Shown here one piece after another: positions 63,883 to 64,000 of a stretch of 64,000 nucleotides of DNA; the first letter of the stretch is position 1, and every line of letters starts with the position of its first letter. Source of the DNA: Protula sp. h YS-2021 (lineage: Eukaryota > Annelida > Polychaeta > Sabellida > Serpulidae). The stretch is taken from contig OX457024.1 in the NCBI GenBank assembly GCA_949752745.1, positions 51,601,810 to 51,665,809 of the forward strand, written 5' to 3'. The position numbers and the translations under genes were made by a program. The notes beneath the pieces are model-generated. The model did not search any database. It saw only the letters and a list, made by a program, of their open reading frames with translations, and was not told the DNA's origin.

Positions 63883-64000
63883 GTACTCAGCTCCAGTACA
63901 CCTCCACCCTGTGCAGTTCCAGTATACCTCCAATCTGCGCAACTCCAGTGCACTAGCACCCTGCGCAGCTCCAGTACACCTCCACCCTGCGCAGCTCCAG
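63883..64000. repeat. Minisatellite of about 26 bases at the right edge
   Basis: Four imperfect copies of CTCCAGTACACCTCCACCCT then GCGCAG, starting a few bases after the splice donor of the last exon and running off the edge. Confidence 0.75.

Overview
The window is animal genomic DNA, AT-rich and repeat-dense, with GT-AG introns, TATA promoters and many transposon remnants. A mollusc or related lophotrochozoan is my best guess, from the Maverick/Polinton type, the SINE tails ending in TAACTAACTAAC and the satellite-bearing helentron-like repeats. The sequence alone does not fix the species.

Region 1 (about 1-14,340): a 13.2 kb Maverick/Polinton, an integrated virus-like element, lies between inverted repeats at 137-425 and 12,890-13,306. 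On the plus strand are a Cys-rich protein, a broken protein-primed DNA polymerase B and one unknown gene. On the minus strand runs a tightly packed cluster: unknown and Cys-rich genes, integrase, packaging ATPase, two small conserved genes, penton-like protein, pX-like peptide, major capsid protein and adenain-like protease. Most are broken by frameshifts or stops; the pX-like gene, one Cys-rich gene and the protease active site are intact. Cluster genes overlap at their start and stop codons. A TATA-driven gene starts just outside each inverted repeat, pointing outward. Two plus-strand genes end in hairpins resembling the histone mRNA 3' stem-loop.

Region 2 (about 14,340-28,040): simple repeats, then a second and older Polinton fragment (about 16,440-21,330, minus strand) lying between two diverged direct repeats that each carry a promoter and a tiny first exon. 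A GTCGTG-rich minisatellite follows, then a PIF/Harbinger transposon with a dead DDE transposase and a convergent, nearly intact Myb/SANT gene.

Region 3 (about 28,040-34,050): non-coding repeats, a hAT MITE with an exact 8-bp target duplication, and the first of four elements whose terminal inverted repeats are made of short tandem units.

Region 4 (34,051-63,878): a host gene on the plus strand encoding a soluble-type adenylyl cyclase (ADCY10-like), running off the right edge. Nine exons (seven strong, two candidate) join in phase to about 396 codons covering the first class III cyclase domain and the linker towards the second. Its introns hold satellite arrays, helentron-like elements, three more tandem-TIR elements, mariner and Tigger/pogo remnants, a DIRS-like retrotransposon, a TTAA-flanked MITE and several minisatellites. 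The most striking feature is a 95-bp unit, spanning a 3' splice site plus the first 68 bases of an exon, repeated eight times directly ahead of the true exon.
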